A stretch of 64,000 nucleotides of DNA from Paenibacillus sp. FSL H7-0331 (GCF_001956045.1 NZ_MRTH01000008.1:124001-188000); one strand, 5' to 3'. Shown: positions 26,578 through 35,280, counted from the first letter of the stretch. A program made the numbers and translations. The notes: generated by a model from the sequence alone, not told the origin.

Positions 26578-27822
26578 ATGAATCGTATAGACCTTACCGC
26601 TAAACGGAAACAAAGAAAGCTGCTGTTCGGTGTTGGTCTTAGCTGGCTGTTTGATGCGATGGATGTAGGCATTATCTCGTTTATCGCCGCTGCACTGGCG
26701 GTAGAATGGAGCCTGGGCGCTGAACAGATCGGATTGTTAGCGGCCATCAATTCGATCGGTATGGCGGTGGGTGCAGCCGTCGCAGGATCGATGGCGGACA
26801 AGTACGGCCGCAGGTCGGTGCTGCTGTGGACGCTGCTTATCTTTTCCGTGTCCAGTGGGCTATCGGCGTTGGCAGCCGGCTTTGTGATGCTGTGCGTGCT
26901 TCGCTTCACAGCAGGCTTCGGACTGGGCGGCGAGCTGCCGGTTGCTTCGACGCTAGTGTCCGAGTCCGTGCCTCCGAAGGAAAGAGGGCGCGCAGTTGTC
27001 TTGCTGGAGAGCTTCTGGGCATGCGGCTGGATCATTGCGGCATTGATTGCCTACTTCATCATCCCCCACTATGGCTGGAGGATAGCATTTGCGATAGGGG
27101 CTGTACCGGCGCTGTACGCCTTATATTTGAGGCGGGCGATACAGGATTCGCCTCGCTTTACCGAACAGCGCAGCCGCAAGCTGTCGTTCCGCGAACGAGT
27201 GGTGGCGGCCTGGTCGCCGAAGTATCGCAGATCGACGATAACCTTGTGGATCTTATGGTTCACTGTCGTATTTTCTTACTACGGCATGTTCCTGTGGCTG
27301 CCCACGGTGGTCATGCTGAAAGGCTTCGGACTAGTAAAAAGCTTTCAGTACGTGCTGATTATGACGCTGGCCCAGCTGCCCGGATATTTTACCGCCGCCT
27401 ATTTGATTGAAAGATTTGGCCGAAAGTTTGTGTTGGTTACCTATCTGCTGTTGACGGCGGTGAGTGCGATATGTTTTGGAAATGCCGATACGGTCGGTAT
27501 GCTTATCGTATCGGGCATCTGCCTTTCTTTCTTTAATCTTGGTGCCTGGGGAGCGATGTATGCTTACACGCCAGAGCTGTACCCGACCGCGGTTCGTTCC
27601 ACTGGAGTAGGTCTTGCCGCTTCCTTCGGGAGAATTGGTGGTGTCGTCGGGCCCTATCTTGTAGGTATGCTCGTTGCTCGGCAAATACCGATCACGTCGA
27701 TCTTCACCGTGTTTTGTATAGCGATCGTGATTGGTGCGGCTGCTGTGTTGTTTCTGGGCAAGGAAACGAAAGGGACGGACCCGGATCGAGAGACGACGGA
27801 TAGTGAGATGAGTGTTCAATAA
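26578..27822 (+). CDS. MFS transporter (NiaP/YceI-like)
   Basis: A protein of 414 residues with 12 predicted transmembrane helices. The N terminus GVGLSWLFDAMDVGIISFI and the loop 2-3 motif GSMADKYGRRSVL match the metabolite:H+ symporter group that includes NiaP/YceI (nicotinate) and aromatic acid carriers. FGLGGELPVASTLVSE in helix 4 and YTPELYPTAVRSTGVG near helix 10 are typical of that group. Substrate cannot be settled; nicotinate-like or aromatic acids are possible. AAAGGAG lies 8 bases upstream, and it is monocistronic. Confidence 0.85.
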   Translation: MNRIDLTAKRKQRKLLFGVGLSWLFDAMDVGIISFIAAALAVEWSLGAEQIGLLAAINSIGMAVGAAVAGSMADKYGRRSVLLWTLLIFSVSSGLSALAAGFVMLCVLRFTAGFGLGGELPVASTLVSESVPPKERGRAVVLLESFWACGWIIAALIAYFIIPHYGWRIAFAIGAVPALYALYLRRAIQDSPRFTEQRSRKLSFRERVVAAWSPKYRRSTITLWILWFTVVFSYYGMFLWLPTVVMLKGFGLVKSFQYVLIMTLAQLPGYFTAAYLIERFGRKFVLVTYLLLTAVSAICFGNADTVGMLIVSGICLSFFNLGAWGAMYAYTPELYPTAVRSTGVGLAASFGRIGGVVGPYLVGMLVARQIPITSIFTVFCIAIVIGAAAVLFLGKETKGTDPDRETTDSEMSVQ

Positions 27823-27847
27823 AAGATCGTTAGAAGCATACGAGAAG

Positions 27848-27888
27848 CCCAGGATTCTATTTTCAGGAATCCTGGGTCTTTTTTTTTG
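27848..27888 (+). terminator. Intrinsic terminator after the MFS gene
   Basis: CCCAGGATTC pairs with GAATCCTGGG around a 9-base loop, then TCTTTTTTTTT. Confidence 0.9.
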
Positions 27889-28065
27889 CGTACAGCTTGC
27901 TGGAAAATAAGAAACCGTTAAGAAATTCCCTTACATATTGTTAAGATTTGACTGTTACACTTATCTTATCTCCAATCTGAATAGAGTTGCACGGAAAGCA
28001 TCATTTCCGGTGACAGTAGGGAGTTGTACCCAAACATATCATTATCAGAAAAGGAGGCTTCGTCT

Positions 28066-28425
28066 ATGAGAAGTTTCATCATGAGTATGCTGCTCATCAG
28101 TTTACTTGGGCTATTAGGCTGCTCCGAGCAGCGGCAATTTAAAGGAGAAAGCATCAACTGGTCCGTTGCTTGCTCGGTGACGGCCAAAGACAAATCGTAT
28201 GAGATACGATATATCGGACAGGAAAGTCAACCTGATACTACTGTTCAGTATGCTTTTAAGGAAAGCCGTAATTTTCAAAATAGCGGTGAAAGCAAGGGCA
28301 GCTTCAAGAACAAGATCATCAGCGGAACATCAACGATGAATTCACCGTATTTTGACGAAGATCATTTTACGCTGCATGTCCAATGGAACGATAAAGAGGA
28401 AACGGTTCGTGTTATCAAACAATAA
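28066..28425 (+). CDS. Small secreted lipoprotein, unknown function
   Basis: A protein of 119 residues. The signal peptide MRSFIMSMLLISLLGLLGC has lipobox LLGC with lipidated Cys19. The mature part (NWSVACSVTAKDKSYEIRYIG, DDHFTLHVQWNDKEETVRVIK) looks like a small beta-sandwich of the sort found in Bacillus-group lipoproteins. AAGGAGG is 8 bases upstream of ATG 28066; the longer frame from 28024 is rejected. Function unknown. Confidence 0.75.
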   Translation: MRSFIMSMLLISLLGLLGCSEQRQFKGESINWSVACSVTAKDKSYEIRYIGQESQPDTTVQYAFKESRNFQNSGESKGSFKNKIISGTSTMNSPYFDEDHFTLHVQWNDKEETVRVIKQ

Positions 28426-28477
28426 GCTTGTACACGTTACGGTTACTTGGTATTGAGCGACTGTCGAAAGCTATAAC

Positions 28478-28513
28478 ACAACCTGAGACATTGGATAATA
28501 GCTCGGGTTGTTT
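28478..28513 (+). terminator. Probable terminator after the lipoprotein gene
   Basis: ACAACCTGAG pairs with CTCGGGTTGT (one wobble) around a 14-base loop, then TT. Confidence 0.6.
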
Positions 28514-28662
28514 AGGCATGAAGCTGCCATTACATTAATTATTTGCGTGACAGGGAAGGAATAGAGGGCTGCTCCCGTGAAATATAATAGACTTGGCCAA
28601 CAGGCTTGAATGTTTTCCGATTAGGAAAAGGATTGGCCAATCGTAGAAAGGGTGGGTACAAA

Positions 28663-29676
28663 ATGAAAACGATTGTATGTGAACAGCCAGACCAGTTCGT
28701 GCTTAAAGAAATGGAAGCGCCTACAGCCGGACCCGGTCAGGCATTGATCAAAATACGCAGGATCGGTATTTGCGGGACGGATCTGCATGCTTACAAAGGC
28801 CGACAGCCGTTTTTTTCTTATCCGCGGGTGCTTGGGCACGAGCTGTCCGGAGAGATCATGGAGATTGGCAGCAATGAGGGAGGGCTGCAGGTCGGTGATC
28901 CCGTCGTAATCATACCGTACCAGCACTGTGGCTCCTGCATTGCCTGCCGCAGCGGCAAAACGAACTGCTGCACAAAGCTCGATCTGATCGGTGTGCACAG
29001 TGACGGCGGTATGTGCGAGGTGATCGCACACCCAACCTCGCTGCTTATTAAGGCCGAGGGCATCAGCCTGGAGCAGGCGGCTATCGTGGAATGTCTCGCA
29101 ATTGGCGCTCATGCCGTGAGAAGGTCCGAGCTGCAGCCTCAGGTGAACGTGCTGGTCATCGGTTCTGGGCCGATTGGTCTGGGTGTGATGAAGTTTGCCA
29201 AGCTTGCAGGCGCAAGGGTCATAGCGATGGACATTAACGAAGAACGTCTGGCTTATTGCGCGCGCTGGGCGCCGGTGGATGAAACGATCAATGCGCTGAA
29301 TAATCCTTTGGACCGGTTGCTGGAGCTGACGCAGGGAGAGCTGCCGACGGTTGTCTTTGATGCTACCGGCAATGCCAAATCCATGATGGATGCTTTTCAA
29401 TATACCGCTCACGGCGGCAAGCTGGTGTTTGTGGGTCTGGTCAAGCAGGAGCTGACCTTCAATGATCCCGAATTTCATAAACGGGAGATGACCCTGCTTA
29501 GCAGCCGCAACGCAACGAGGGTTGATTTTGAAAAGGTGATGCAAGCGATGGCCGACGGTCATATTGATACGGATTCATACATCACGCACCGCTGCCCGTT
29601 TGATGCGATGATCGGTGAGTTTGATTCGTGGCTGAAGCCAGAAACAGGCGTAATCAAGGCCATGGTGGAGCTGTAA
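28663..29676 (+). CDS. Zinc-dependent dehydrogenase (LgoD/L-galactonate 5-dehydrogenase-like)
   Basis: A medium-chain dehydrogenase of 337 residues. Catalytic zinc site: RIGICGTDLH and LGHELSG. Structural zinc: CGSCIACRSGKTNCC. Rossmann motif: VIGSGPIGLGVMKFA. Segments FFSYPRVLGHE, IGVHSDGG and FNDPEFHKREMTLLSSRNAT closely resemble E. coli LgoD (YjjN), as I recall its sequence. The reaction would be oxidation of a sugar acid at C5. The start is ATG 28663 behind AAGGGTGGG. It stands alone. Confidence 0.85.
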   Translation: MKTIVCEQPDQFVLKEMEAPTAGPGQALIKIRRIGICGTDLHAYKGRQPFFSYPRVLGHELSGEIMEIGSNEGGLQVGDPVVIIPYQHCGSCIACRSGKTNCCTKLDLIGVHSDGGMCEVIAHPTSLLIKAEGISLEQAAIVECLAIGAHAVRRSELQPQVNVLVIGSGPIGLGVMKFAKLAGARVIAMDINEERLAYCARWAPVDETINALNNPLDRLLELTQGELPTVVFDATGNAKSMMDAFQYTAHGGKLVFVGLVKQELTFNDPEFHKREMTLLSSRNATRVDFEKVMQAMADGHIDTDSYITHRCPFDAMIGEFDSWLKPETGVIKAMVEL

Positions 29677-29799
29677 AGGTGAGATTCAGCAACTGCATAC
29701 AGATCCGTTAACAGGCTGCCGGAAATTCCCGGCGGTCTTCTTGTGTTAGCTTAAAGGGCGCATGTACTGCTTGATCGTGAGGGTTTCACAACGTTCATT

Positions 29800-29829
29800 T
29801 TCCCAAACGGTCAACCCTTATGGTATAAT
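29800..29829 (+). promoter_or_regulatory. Sigma-A promoter of the deacetylase gene
   Basis: TTCCCA (29800-29805), 18 bases, TATAAT (29824-29829). Confidence 0.5.
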
Positions 29830-29892
29830 CAAAATCGCTTCAATCTGTTTATTCTTCTGGTACCCGATCTCTAAAGGTACATCAGCACAGGT

Positions 29893-30786
29893 GTGAAGCC
29901 GGATATTGTACAGATAACGGTATTGCCCGAAGGGAGAGCGGAAGTCATCATTCGTTATTGGTTGACAGGCCTGCTTATATGCGTGATAGGCCTTACGATT
30001 GTTCAGCAATTCGACAAGCGCGATGCGCATTATACCGATCAGGTTGCTGTCCTCATGTACCATCATCTTCATGAAGAAGATACGAGCTCAAGCACGATCA
30101 AGCCCGAGCTGTTCAGACAGCAGCTTGCATATTTGCAGAGCAAGGGACATCACTTCATTACCTTGGATCAATTCAAAAAGTTTCTCGGTGGTGCGGAGGT
30201 TCCAGATAATGCGGTACTGGTAACTTTTGACGATGGCTATGAGAGCTTTTATACAATGGGTGTTCCCATATTGAAGGAGCTGCAGATTCCGGCAGTCAAT
30301 TTTATTATTACCGAGACGCTGGATCACCCGCAGGAGGATACTCCGCCAAAAATGTCGCGGGAGCAGATCACCGCCATGACCACCGGCTCCGATTTGATTG
30401 ATGCCGAGTGCCATACACATGCTTTTCATGGTAAACGCGAGGATGGAAAAGCTTATTTGGTTCAAGAAGCCGATGAAACGGATCAACAGTACATAGATAG
30501 AATGTTGGCGGATACCCGAACCTGCAAAGCAAATGTGGAGCAGGCTGATCCTCATCAGGTGGATACGATGGCCTACCCTTTTGGCATTTCAGATAAAAAT
30601 ACAGCCCTAGCTGTCCAAGCAGCCGGTATCCACTATGGCTTTACAATCCAGCCCTTGATGGCGACCCGAGGTGTAGATCCATACCGGATACCGCGCATTA
30701 ATGCGGGTGCTCCGCAAGTGTCTCCAGAGGGACTGGAAGCGATAATTGCCCAAAAAATTGTTGCTGTGCGGAAAACGTCTCGTTGA
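29893..30786 (+). CDS. Membrane-anchored polysaccharide deacetylase (CE4)
   Basis: A CE4/NodB-fold deacetylase. It has one N-terminal signal anchor (WLTGLLICVIGLTIV), then AVLMYHHLH, the metal/catalytic TFDDGYES and the His pair in ECHTHAFHG, and C-terminal YPFGISDKN. This order resembles PgaB/IcaB-like N-deacetylases acting on extracellular aminosugar polymers. The GTG at 29893 has no ribosome binding site. A good AGGGAG (29931-29936) is followed 10 bases later by ATC at 29947, in frame, which would give a much more ordinary signal-anchor N terminus (IRYWLTGLLI). The true start may therefore be ATC 29947; the longer frame is reported for safety. Confidence 0.82.
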   Translation: MKPDIVQITVLPEGRAEVIIRYWLTGLLICVIGLTIVQQFDKRDAHYTDQVAVLMYHHLHEEDTSSSTIKPELFRQQLAYLQSKGHHFITLDQFKKFLGGAEVPDNAVLVTFDDGYESFYTMGVPILKELQIPAVNFIITETLDHPQEDTPPKMSREQITAMTTGSDLIDAECHTHAFHGKREDGKAYLVQEADETDQQYIDRMLADTRTCKANVEQADPHQVDTMAYPFGISDKNTALAVQAAGIHYGFTIQPLMATRGVDPYRIPRINAGAPQVSPEGLEAIIAQKIVAVRKTSR

Positions 30787-30805
30787 AGATTGGCCAAATT
30801 GTGAT

Positions 30806-30845
30806 AAAACCTTTAGGTGTGTGATACGCACCTGAAGGTTTTTTG
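30806..30845 (+). terminator. Intrinsic terminator after the deacetylase
   Basis: AAAACCTTTAGGTG pairs with CACCTGAAGGTTTT and runs into a T-tract. Confidence 0.85.
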
Positions 30846-30885
30846 TCTTTTAACGAATTTCCTGGGGACATGCAAAATAAATCTA

Positions 30886-30915
30886 ATGACATACCCATAT
30901 AATGGGATTATAATA
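30886..30915 (+). promoter_or_regulatory. Sigma-A promoter of the VOC gene
   Basis: ATGACA (30886-30891), 18 bases, TATAAT (30910-30915). A second TATAAT lies at 30898. Confidence 0.55.
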
Positions 30916-31040
30916 ATTGGAACAAGTGTTCTTGTTGTGAGGAGAAAATATACCCTACACAATGAGGTTAACGGTTTCGGAGAAACGATTGGGAGAAGAT
31001 TCTTTACAAAATCATGGATCAAACGTGAGGAGCGATTGTA

Positions 31041-31421
31041 ATGACTAATAGTCCGATAACAAATCGAATAGGTGCAGTATTTGTACATGTGACGGATATG
31101 CCAAAAGCGATCCAGTGGTACAGCGAGCTGCTTGGATTGCCAATTCACGCTGATAGTCATGAGGGAACAATTTATAGCTTGCATATGGATGGCGGGTCGG
31201 ACCTGCTGCTGGACAGTAACCGTAGAGACGACAGCAGTCAGAACAATAAGACTCAATTATTTTTTGAAACGAAGAAGCTTATGGATTCGTACCATTTTGT
31301 AAAAGAGAAAGGGATAGAAGTCGTCACGGAGATCGAAGAGCATGACAACATATCGTTCTTCACTTTCAAGGACCCCGATGGCAATATACTCATGATATGT
31401 GAGGATAAAAGGAAGCTCTAA
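31041..31421 (+). CDS. VOC family protein
   Basis: A protein of 126 residues. The halves GAVFVHVTDMPKAIQWYSELLGL and SFFTFKDPDGNILMICED form a vicinal oxygen chelate fold. The usual C-terminal Glu metal ligand is replaced in this stretch (NILMIC), so the metal-dependent chemistry may be lost. GTGAGGAG sits about 8 bases upstream of the ATG. Confidence 0.8.
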   Translation: MTNSPITNRIGAVFVHVTDMPKAIQWYSELLGLPIHADSHEGTIYSLHMDGGSDLLLDSNRRDDSSQNNKTQLFFETKKLMDSYHFVKEKGIEVVTEIEEHDNISFFTFKDPDGNILMICEDKRKL

Positions 31422-31503
31422 AAATAGGTATATGTATGCCCGATTAAACGGGACAAGTACCGTCAACCTCTGGCCTTGGTCTCAGTGTGTACGTGAACAT
31501 CAA

Positions 31504-31533
31504 TTGTGATGATTCCATAGGTGCGGTTATAAT
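31504..31533 (+). promoter_or_regulatory. Sigma-A promoter of the phosphoesterase gene
   Basis: TTGTGA (31504-31509), 18 bases, TATAAT (31528-31533). Confidence 0.5.
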
Positions 31534-31571
31534 AGAAATACAATTCTATTGATCCCGAGGAGCTGATACTG

Positions 31572-32081
31572 ATGTCCAACGTACATGTGATTTCTGATCA
31601 TCATTTTGGTCATACGAATATTATAGACTTTGAATCAAGACCTTTCCGTGACGCCGATGAAATGACCGAAACGATGATTGAGAAGTGGAATGCGGTCGTA
31701 ACCAAGGACGACAAGGTGATCCATCTGGGCGACTTTTCATTTCTGAACAAGGACAAGACAGCAAGTATCGTGTCAAGGCTTAACGGTTACAAAACCTTGA
31801 TCCTCGGAAATCATGATCGTGGTCGATCGAGAAGCTGGTGGTTGGATGCCGGTTTTGATGAGGTAAGTGAAAACCCAATTGTATATAACGGGTTTTACTT
31901 CCTGTCTCATGAGCCGATGTATATGAACAAGCATATGCCTTATGTGAACGTTCATGGCCACATTCATGGACAGAAATATGAAGGAAAGCAGTATATTAAT
32001 GTCTCAGTCGAGCTGTGGGACTATACGCCAATTTCGTTCGAACAAATCAAGGCGATGGTCGTTCCCAGTGAGGAGCAGTGA
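31572..32081 (+). CDS. Calcineurin-like metallophosphoesterase
   Basis: A cytoplasmic enzyme of 169 residues with all metal-site motifs in order: SDHHFGH, HLGDFS, GNHDRG, LSHEP and HGHIHG. This compact form occurs widely as a stand-alone phosphoesterase, in some phage-linked contexts as well. The substrate is unknown. GAGGAG lies 8 bases upstream of the ATG. Confidence 0.87.
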   Translation: MSNVHVISDHHFGHTNIIDFESRPFRDADEMTETMIEKWNAVVTKDDKVIHLGDFSFLNKDKTASIVSRLNGYKTLILGNHDRGRSRSWWLDAGFDEVSENPIVYNGFYFLSHEPMYMNKHMPYVNVHGHIHGQKYEGKQYINVSVELWDYTPISFEQIKAMVVPSEEQ

Positions 32082-32100
32082 AGAGAAAAAGATGTTCAGG

Positions 32101-32403
32101 TTACAACAGCTTGAATCTCTCCAGATGATGCCACAATTGCTCTTGTTGTAATATTTCGATTTGCCTCGGACCGATCAGATCATAGTGGGGATAGGGCTGG
32201 CGATGATGAATATAGTCCGGGTTCAATTCATGAGCTGTACACCAAGCCGCCAGCTTGCCCAGATCGGAGCAGCCTACTTTGGTAACAGTGTTCACATTTG
32301 GAAAGCGCGGATCGAACCAATAATGGGTGAGAAAAGCGATATCACCTCTTGCGACCGTAGCTTTCCATTGCTGAAGCTCAGCTCGTTTGATACCGAATGC
32401 CAT
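32101..32403 (-). CDS. YneQ-like conserved small protein
   Basis: A protein of 100 residues, MAFGIKRAELQQWKATVARGD followed by IAFLTHYWFDPRF and YPHYDLIGPRQIEILQQE. The length and wording match my recollection of B. subtilis YneQ, a conserved protein of unknown function. AAAGGAG is 8 bases upstream of the ATG. It is convergent with the phosphoesterase gene; the two stops lie 19 bases apart. Confidence 0.7.
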   Translation of the reverse strand: MAFGIKRAELQQWKATVARGDIAFLTHYWFDPRFPNVNTVTKVGCSDLGKLAAWCTAHELNPDYIHHRQPYPHYDLIGPRQIEILQQEQLWHHLERFKLL

Positions 32404-32666
32404 GATGTATGCTCCTTTACCTGGGAGTTCGGATAACCTTGCTCAGCTTGTTAGTTATTGGGCTGTAGTATGAAGACTCAAGTAAATCCTTATTATTTAT
32501 CATAGCAGATTTCAGGTAGTCCCCCAAATCATATCGCGCTTGGAGATCAATCCGCATTCATTTTTCTTTGCCCCGTTTTTAATAAATCATGCATAATTTC
32601 CTTCCCTATAAACCAGAATAATATGGGTGATATACCAAACCTAACCATTCTGAGGAGGAGATTCAC

Positions 32667-32999
32667 ATCCATAACATCGTCCAGCAAGCGCGTCAATGCC
32701 AGCAAATCATCCAACAGCTGATTCAGCAAACGCAGCATTCGAATCAGACCTATCAAATTATGCTTCAACAGGAGCAGCAAAACGCCCAACAGCTGGAGCA
32801 AATCGCCCAGCGTGAGCGTCAAGCGGTGCAGGTTATCCAAAATGCGCTGCAAACTCATCAGGTTGCGCTTCAGCGTATGCAGGAATGCGCTCAATTGTGT
32901 TCGCAGCTGGAGATGGCTGTTCAGGAAGCCACGAATGTTGCCTTTCAATCTCAGACCGGCAACCATCTGCAATCCTTTAACCGCAGCATATATCAATAA
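32667..32999 (+). CDS. Gln-rich small protein with apparent ATC start codon
   Basis: The frame from 32667 encodes 110 residues, 30% or so Gln, mostly helical, with Cys near both ends and a coiled-coil look (QQEQQNAQQLEQIAQRERQ). The first ATG lies 31 codons in (32760) and has no ribosome binding site. By contrast, a strong GAGGAGG at 32652-32658 is 8 bases before ATC 32667, which opens HNIVQQARQCQQIIQQLIQQ in the same amphipathic pattern. ATC is therefore the most likely start. It looks like a small spore-coat-like or structural protein, but I do not recognise the family. Confidence 0.6.
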   Translation: MHNIVQQARQCQQIIQQLIQQTQHSNQTYQIMLQQEQQNAQQLEQIAQRERQAVQVIQNALQTHQVALQRMQECAQLCSQLEMAVQEATNVAFQSQTGNHLQSFNRSIYQ

Positions 33000-33079
33000 C
33001 CTGCAGGCAGCGCTATAAATAGTTGCAGATGACCCCCGCGCTGTGAGCAGGCTCCATTCACTATGACCAAAACCTCACG

Positions 33080-33122
33080 AAAAAGACTATAAGCTCCTGA
33101 ACAAGGAACTTATAGTCTTTTT
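33080..33122. terminator. Bidirectional intrinsic terminator
   Basis: AAAAAGACTATAAG pairs with CTTATAGTCTTTTT around a 15-base loop between convergent genes. Confidence 0.88.
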
Positions 33123-33173
33123 CCGTTCCATAGACTTGTTGAGCTGCCCCAGACTTCATGTCCAATCCAGCTT

Positions 33174-33965
33174 TTACTCCAGCTCCAAAATCATGCCGGT
33201 TCGGGCCATTACGACACTTACGGGAAGGCCATACTGTTCAAGAACGTCAACACCATGCGACATATGGGTAAATATCGTATGCTCAGGCTTCGTTTCTTGC
33301 AGCAGTTCAAGGGCTTCGGTCATATCGTAGACAGATCGTGTCTCGATTGCAGATTCTTCCTTATAGAAATTAGTACCGATAATTAATAGCTGTAAGCCAA
33401 ATAGAGGAGCTTTTTCCTCTTCATTCAGATTAATTGCATCTGAGCAGTAGGCAAAGTGGTACGGCTGATCCGTGTGCTTGTCAAAGCGATAAGCATAAGA
33501 GAAGCCATTCTTGCCATGGCATACCTTCCAAGGACGAACAACCCACTCGCCCCATACCATACTGCCGCTGCAATCGTGGTAGTCGAACTGGTTTTCCAGC
33601 CAGGGAAACATCGTGCGAAGCTGGGTCAGCACATCGGCTGGCGCATACACATGACCCTTCATATGGCTGTAACGGCAAGCATCTGCCCATTCGGGAAGTC
33701 CGGCTATATGGTCAAAATGCGCATGAGTAATGAGCACATGCTCAAGACTCCTGAGTCCGTAATGCTCCATTTGGGTGCGCCACTCGGGACCGCAATCAAT
33801 CAATAGCTTACCAACGGACGTATGCAGCAGAGCGGATGAACGGAATCGCCGATTAGCGCCGCTCGTTCTGGCCTCGGTGCATACCCCGCAGGAGCAGTAT
33901 ACTCTGGGGACACCCATTGAATCGCCTGTCCCCCATAAGGTCAAGGTATCTTTCACTGTTTCCAC
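33174..33965 (-). CDS. PhnP-like MBL-fold hydrolase
   Basis: A metallo-beta-lactamase-fold enzyme of 263 residues. Metal motifs: THAHFDHIAG, DCG, and HMSHGVD near the C terminus. The N terminus GTGDSMGVPRVYCSCGVC is the PhnP-type signature, found in cyclic phosphodiesterases (phosphoribosyl 1,2-cyclic phosphodiesterase). No phosphonate genes are nearby, so the substrate is open. The start is GTG 33965 with a weak GGAAAG close by; GTG 33956 is also possible. Confidence 0.8.
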   Translation of the reverse strand: METVKDTLTLWGTGDSMGVPRVYCSCGVCTEARTSGANRRFRSSALLHTSVGKLLIDCGPEWRTQMEHYGLRSLEHVLITHAHFDHIAGLPEWADACRYSHMKGHVYAPADVLTQLRTMFPWLENQFDYHDCSGSMVWGEWVVRPWKVCHGKNGFSYAYRFDKHTDQPYHFAYCSDAINLNEEEKAPLFGLQLLIIGTNFYKEESAIETRSVYDMTEALELLQETKPEHTIFTHMSHGVDVLEQYGLPVSVVMARTGMILELE

Positions 33966-34050
33966 ATTCTTTCCAGCTGATGATTTAAGTAAAATAAATA
34001 TAAACTACTTGGTGGGATTTGTACACTCGGAGAAACCGTTCGGGGAATGT

Positions 34051-34075
34051 AAAAAAACCGGCCGCATGGACCGGT
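34051..34075 (-). terminator. Probable terminator for the aldolase gene
   Basis: ACCGG...CCGGT hairpin; on the minus strand it is followed by seven Ts. It lies 145 bases after the aldolase stop. Confidence 0.5.
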
Positions 34076-34097
34076 CATACGTTATTTTTTATAACAT

Positions 34098-34211
34098 AAG
34101 AATTTATAAGTTTTCAGCGGAGCTGAAGAATTGTTATGTTTCAAGAAAACCTACCTCTGAACCGCGGTCGCTCATCTTTGAAAGGCCTCGATAGAGGTTT
34201 TCTTATAAATT
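34098..34211. repeat. Nested inverted-repeat segment
   Basis: AATTTATAAG (34101-34110) is the exact complement of CTTATAAATT (34202-34211). Inside, AAGAAAACCT (34143-34152) pairs with AGGTTTTCTT (34195-34204 region). A GTTATTTTTTATAAC hairpin precedes it. No gene is seen; it may be a folded 3' end of the aldolase transcript or a small element. Confidence 0.55.
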
Positions 34212-34219
34212 GGGTGTAA

Positions 34220-35041
34220 TCACTTTTCACCATACATTCCAGAGGGCATCGAAAGCTGCTTGCCGGACATACTTTCTCTCAGCTGCCGATAATAATGACT
34301 TAAACCGATGACATCTGCTCCTATATTGATGAAGCTGTAGCCCATAGCGACAAGCTCGTCCCAGTTACCTACAGTGCCTACAGTCCCTGCGAATATTCCT
34401 TTGTCGGCAGCTGCTGCGGCTATCCGTTTGCGTGCCTCGGCAATTTTCGGATGATCCATCTGTCCGGGTGCGCCAATTCCTTGGCTGAAATCGCCCGGCC
34501 CGAAGAAAATCATATCCACGCCGGGCATACTGGCGATTTCCTCCAGCTCATCCATAGCTTCCGGGTCCTCGATTTGCAGAATATTAAACCGCTCCGTATT
34601 CGCTTGCTGCAAATAATCCGTAAATTCAATATTGCAGTAGGCTCCATCTGCATTGCCTCCATCGACAGGCCGACGGCCGAGCGGATGAAATTTGGTTTGC
34701 TGGATGACCAGCCTTGCATCGGAGAGACTCATCACGTGCGGCACCATAATACCTGTGGCATCCAGTTCAAGCGGTCGGACCAGGTCGCTGTAGCTCCCAC
34801 GCGCCACACGAACAATGATATCGACCCCATACGCCTTGGCCGCGAGTATTTGCCTTTCAATAACGGACCAATCATTGGCTACGTGCTCCATATCTGTCCA
34901 TATACAATCGAAGCCCGACATCGCGGCAATTTCGACTACCCGTGAATCGGCTAAATTCAGCTTGGTGCTCATGACAACCTCGCCGGCACGAAGCTTGTGC
35001 AGCACACGACTGGGTCTCATTCGAATCATAGTTTCGTGCAT
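34220..35041 (-). CDS. HpcH/HpaI family aldolase (KDR-type)
   Basis: A class II aldolase of 273 residues. It has the metal-binding Glu in LQIEDPEAMDELEE and Asp in FFGPGDFSQGIG, and the family pattern DLVRPLELDATGIMVPHV. Relatives cleave 2-keto-3-deoxy sugar acids or 4-hydroxy-2-oxo acids to pyruvate and an aldehyde. AAGGAGG sits 7 bases upstream of the ATG. It is divergent from the AraC-type regulator at 35281, which may control it. Confidence 0.85.
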   Translation of the reverse strand: MHETMIRMRPSRVLHKLRAGEVVMSTKLNLADSRVVEIAAMSGFDCIWTDMEHVANDWSVIERQILAAKAYGVDIIVRVARGSYSDLVRPLELDATGIMVPHVMSLSDARLVIQQTKFHPLGRRPVDGGNADGAYCNIEFTDYLQQANTERFNILQIEDPEAMDELEEIASMPGVDMIFFGPGDFSQGIGAPGQMDHPKIAEARKRIAAAAADKGIFAGTVGTVGNWDELVAMGYSFINIGADVIGLSHYYRQLRESMSGKQLSMPSGMYGEK

Positions 35042-35210
35042 TTCAATTCCTCCTTGGGTTGACCGTTATAAGAGGTTTAGGCTTATACGGTATGCAATTC
35101 TGAAGCTTACTATAGAAGGTAGCGGCTGTCGGCGGTAGGTTAGATTTTATAGAAAAGGGTCTCATATTATAGAATGCCGATATTTCAAGGTTTTTGGATC
35201 AGATTGCCTC

Positions 35211-35237
35211 TTGGAATCTCTAAGTCTTTGTTATACT
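35211..35237 (+). promoter_or_regulatory. Possible promoter of the AraC-type regulator
   Basis: TTGGAA (35211-35216) and TATACT (35232-35237) with a short 15-base spacer, which is why this is weak. Confidence 0.35.
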
Positions 35238-35280
35238 GTTACTGGTAAAGACGGACAAGTCCAAGAAAGAGGGGATGGAT

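Noticed and set aside
28621..29562. A 313-residue minus-strand frame opposite the LgoD-like gene
   Set aside because: The plus-strand frame has full dehydrogenase motifs and a ribosome binding site; the antisense frame has neither.
30817..31041. A 74-residue frame ending at the start of the VOC gene
   Set aside because: It begins inside the preceding terminator, spans the likely VOC promoter and has no ribosome binding site.
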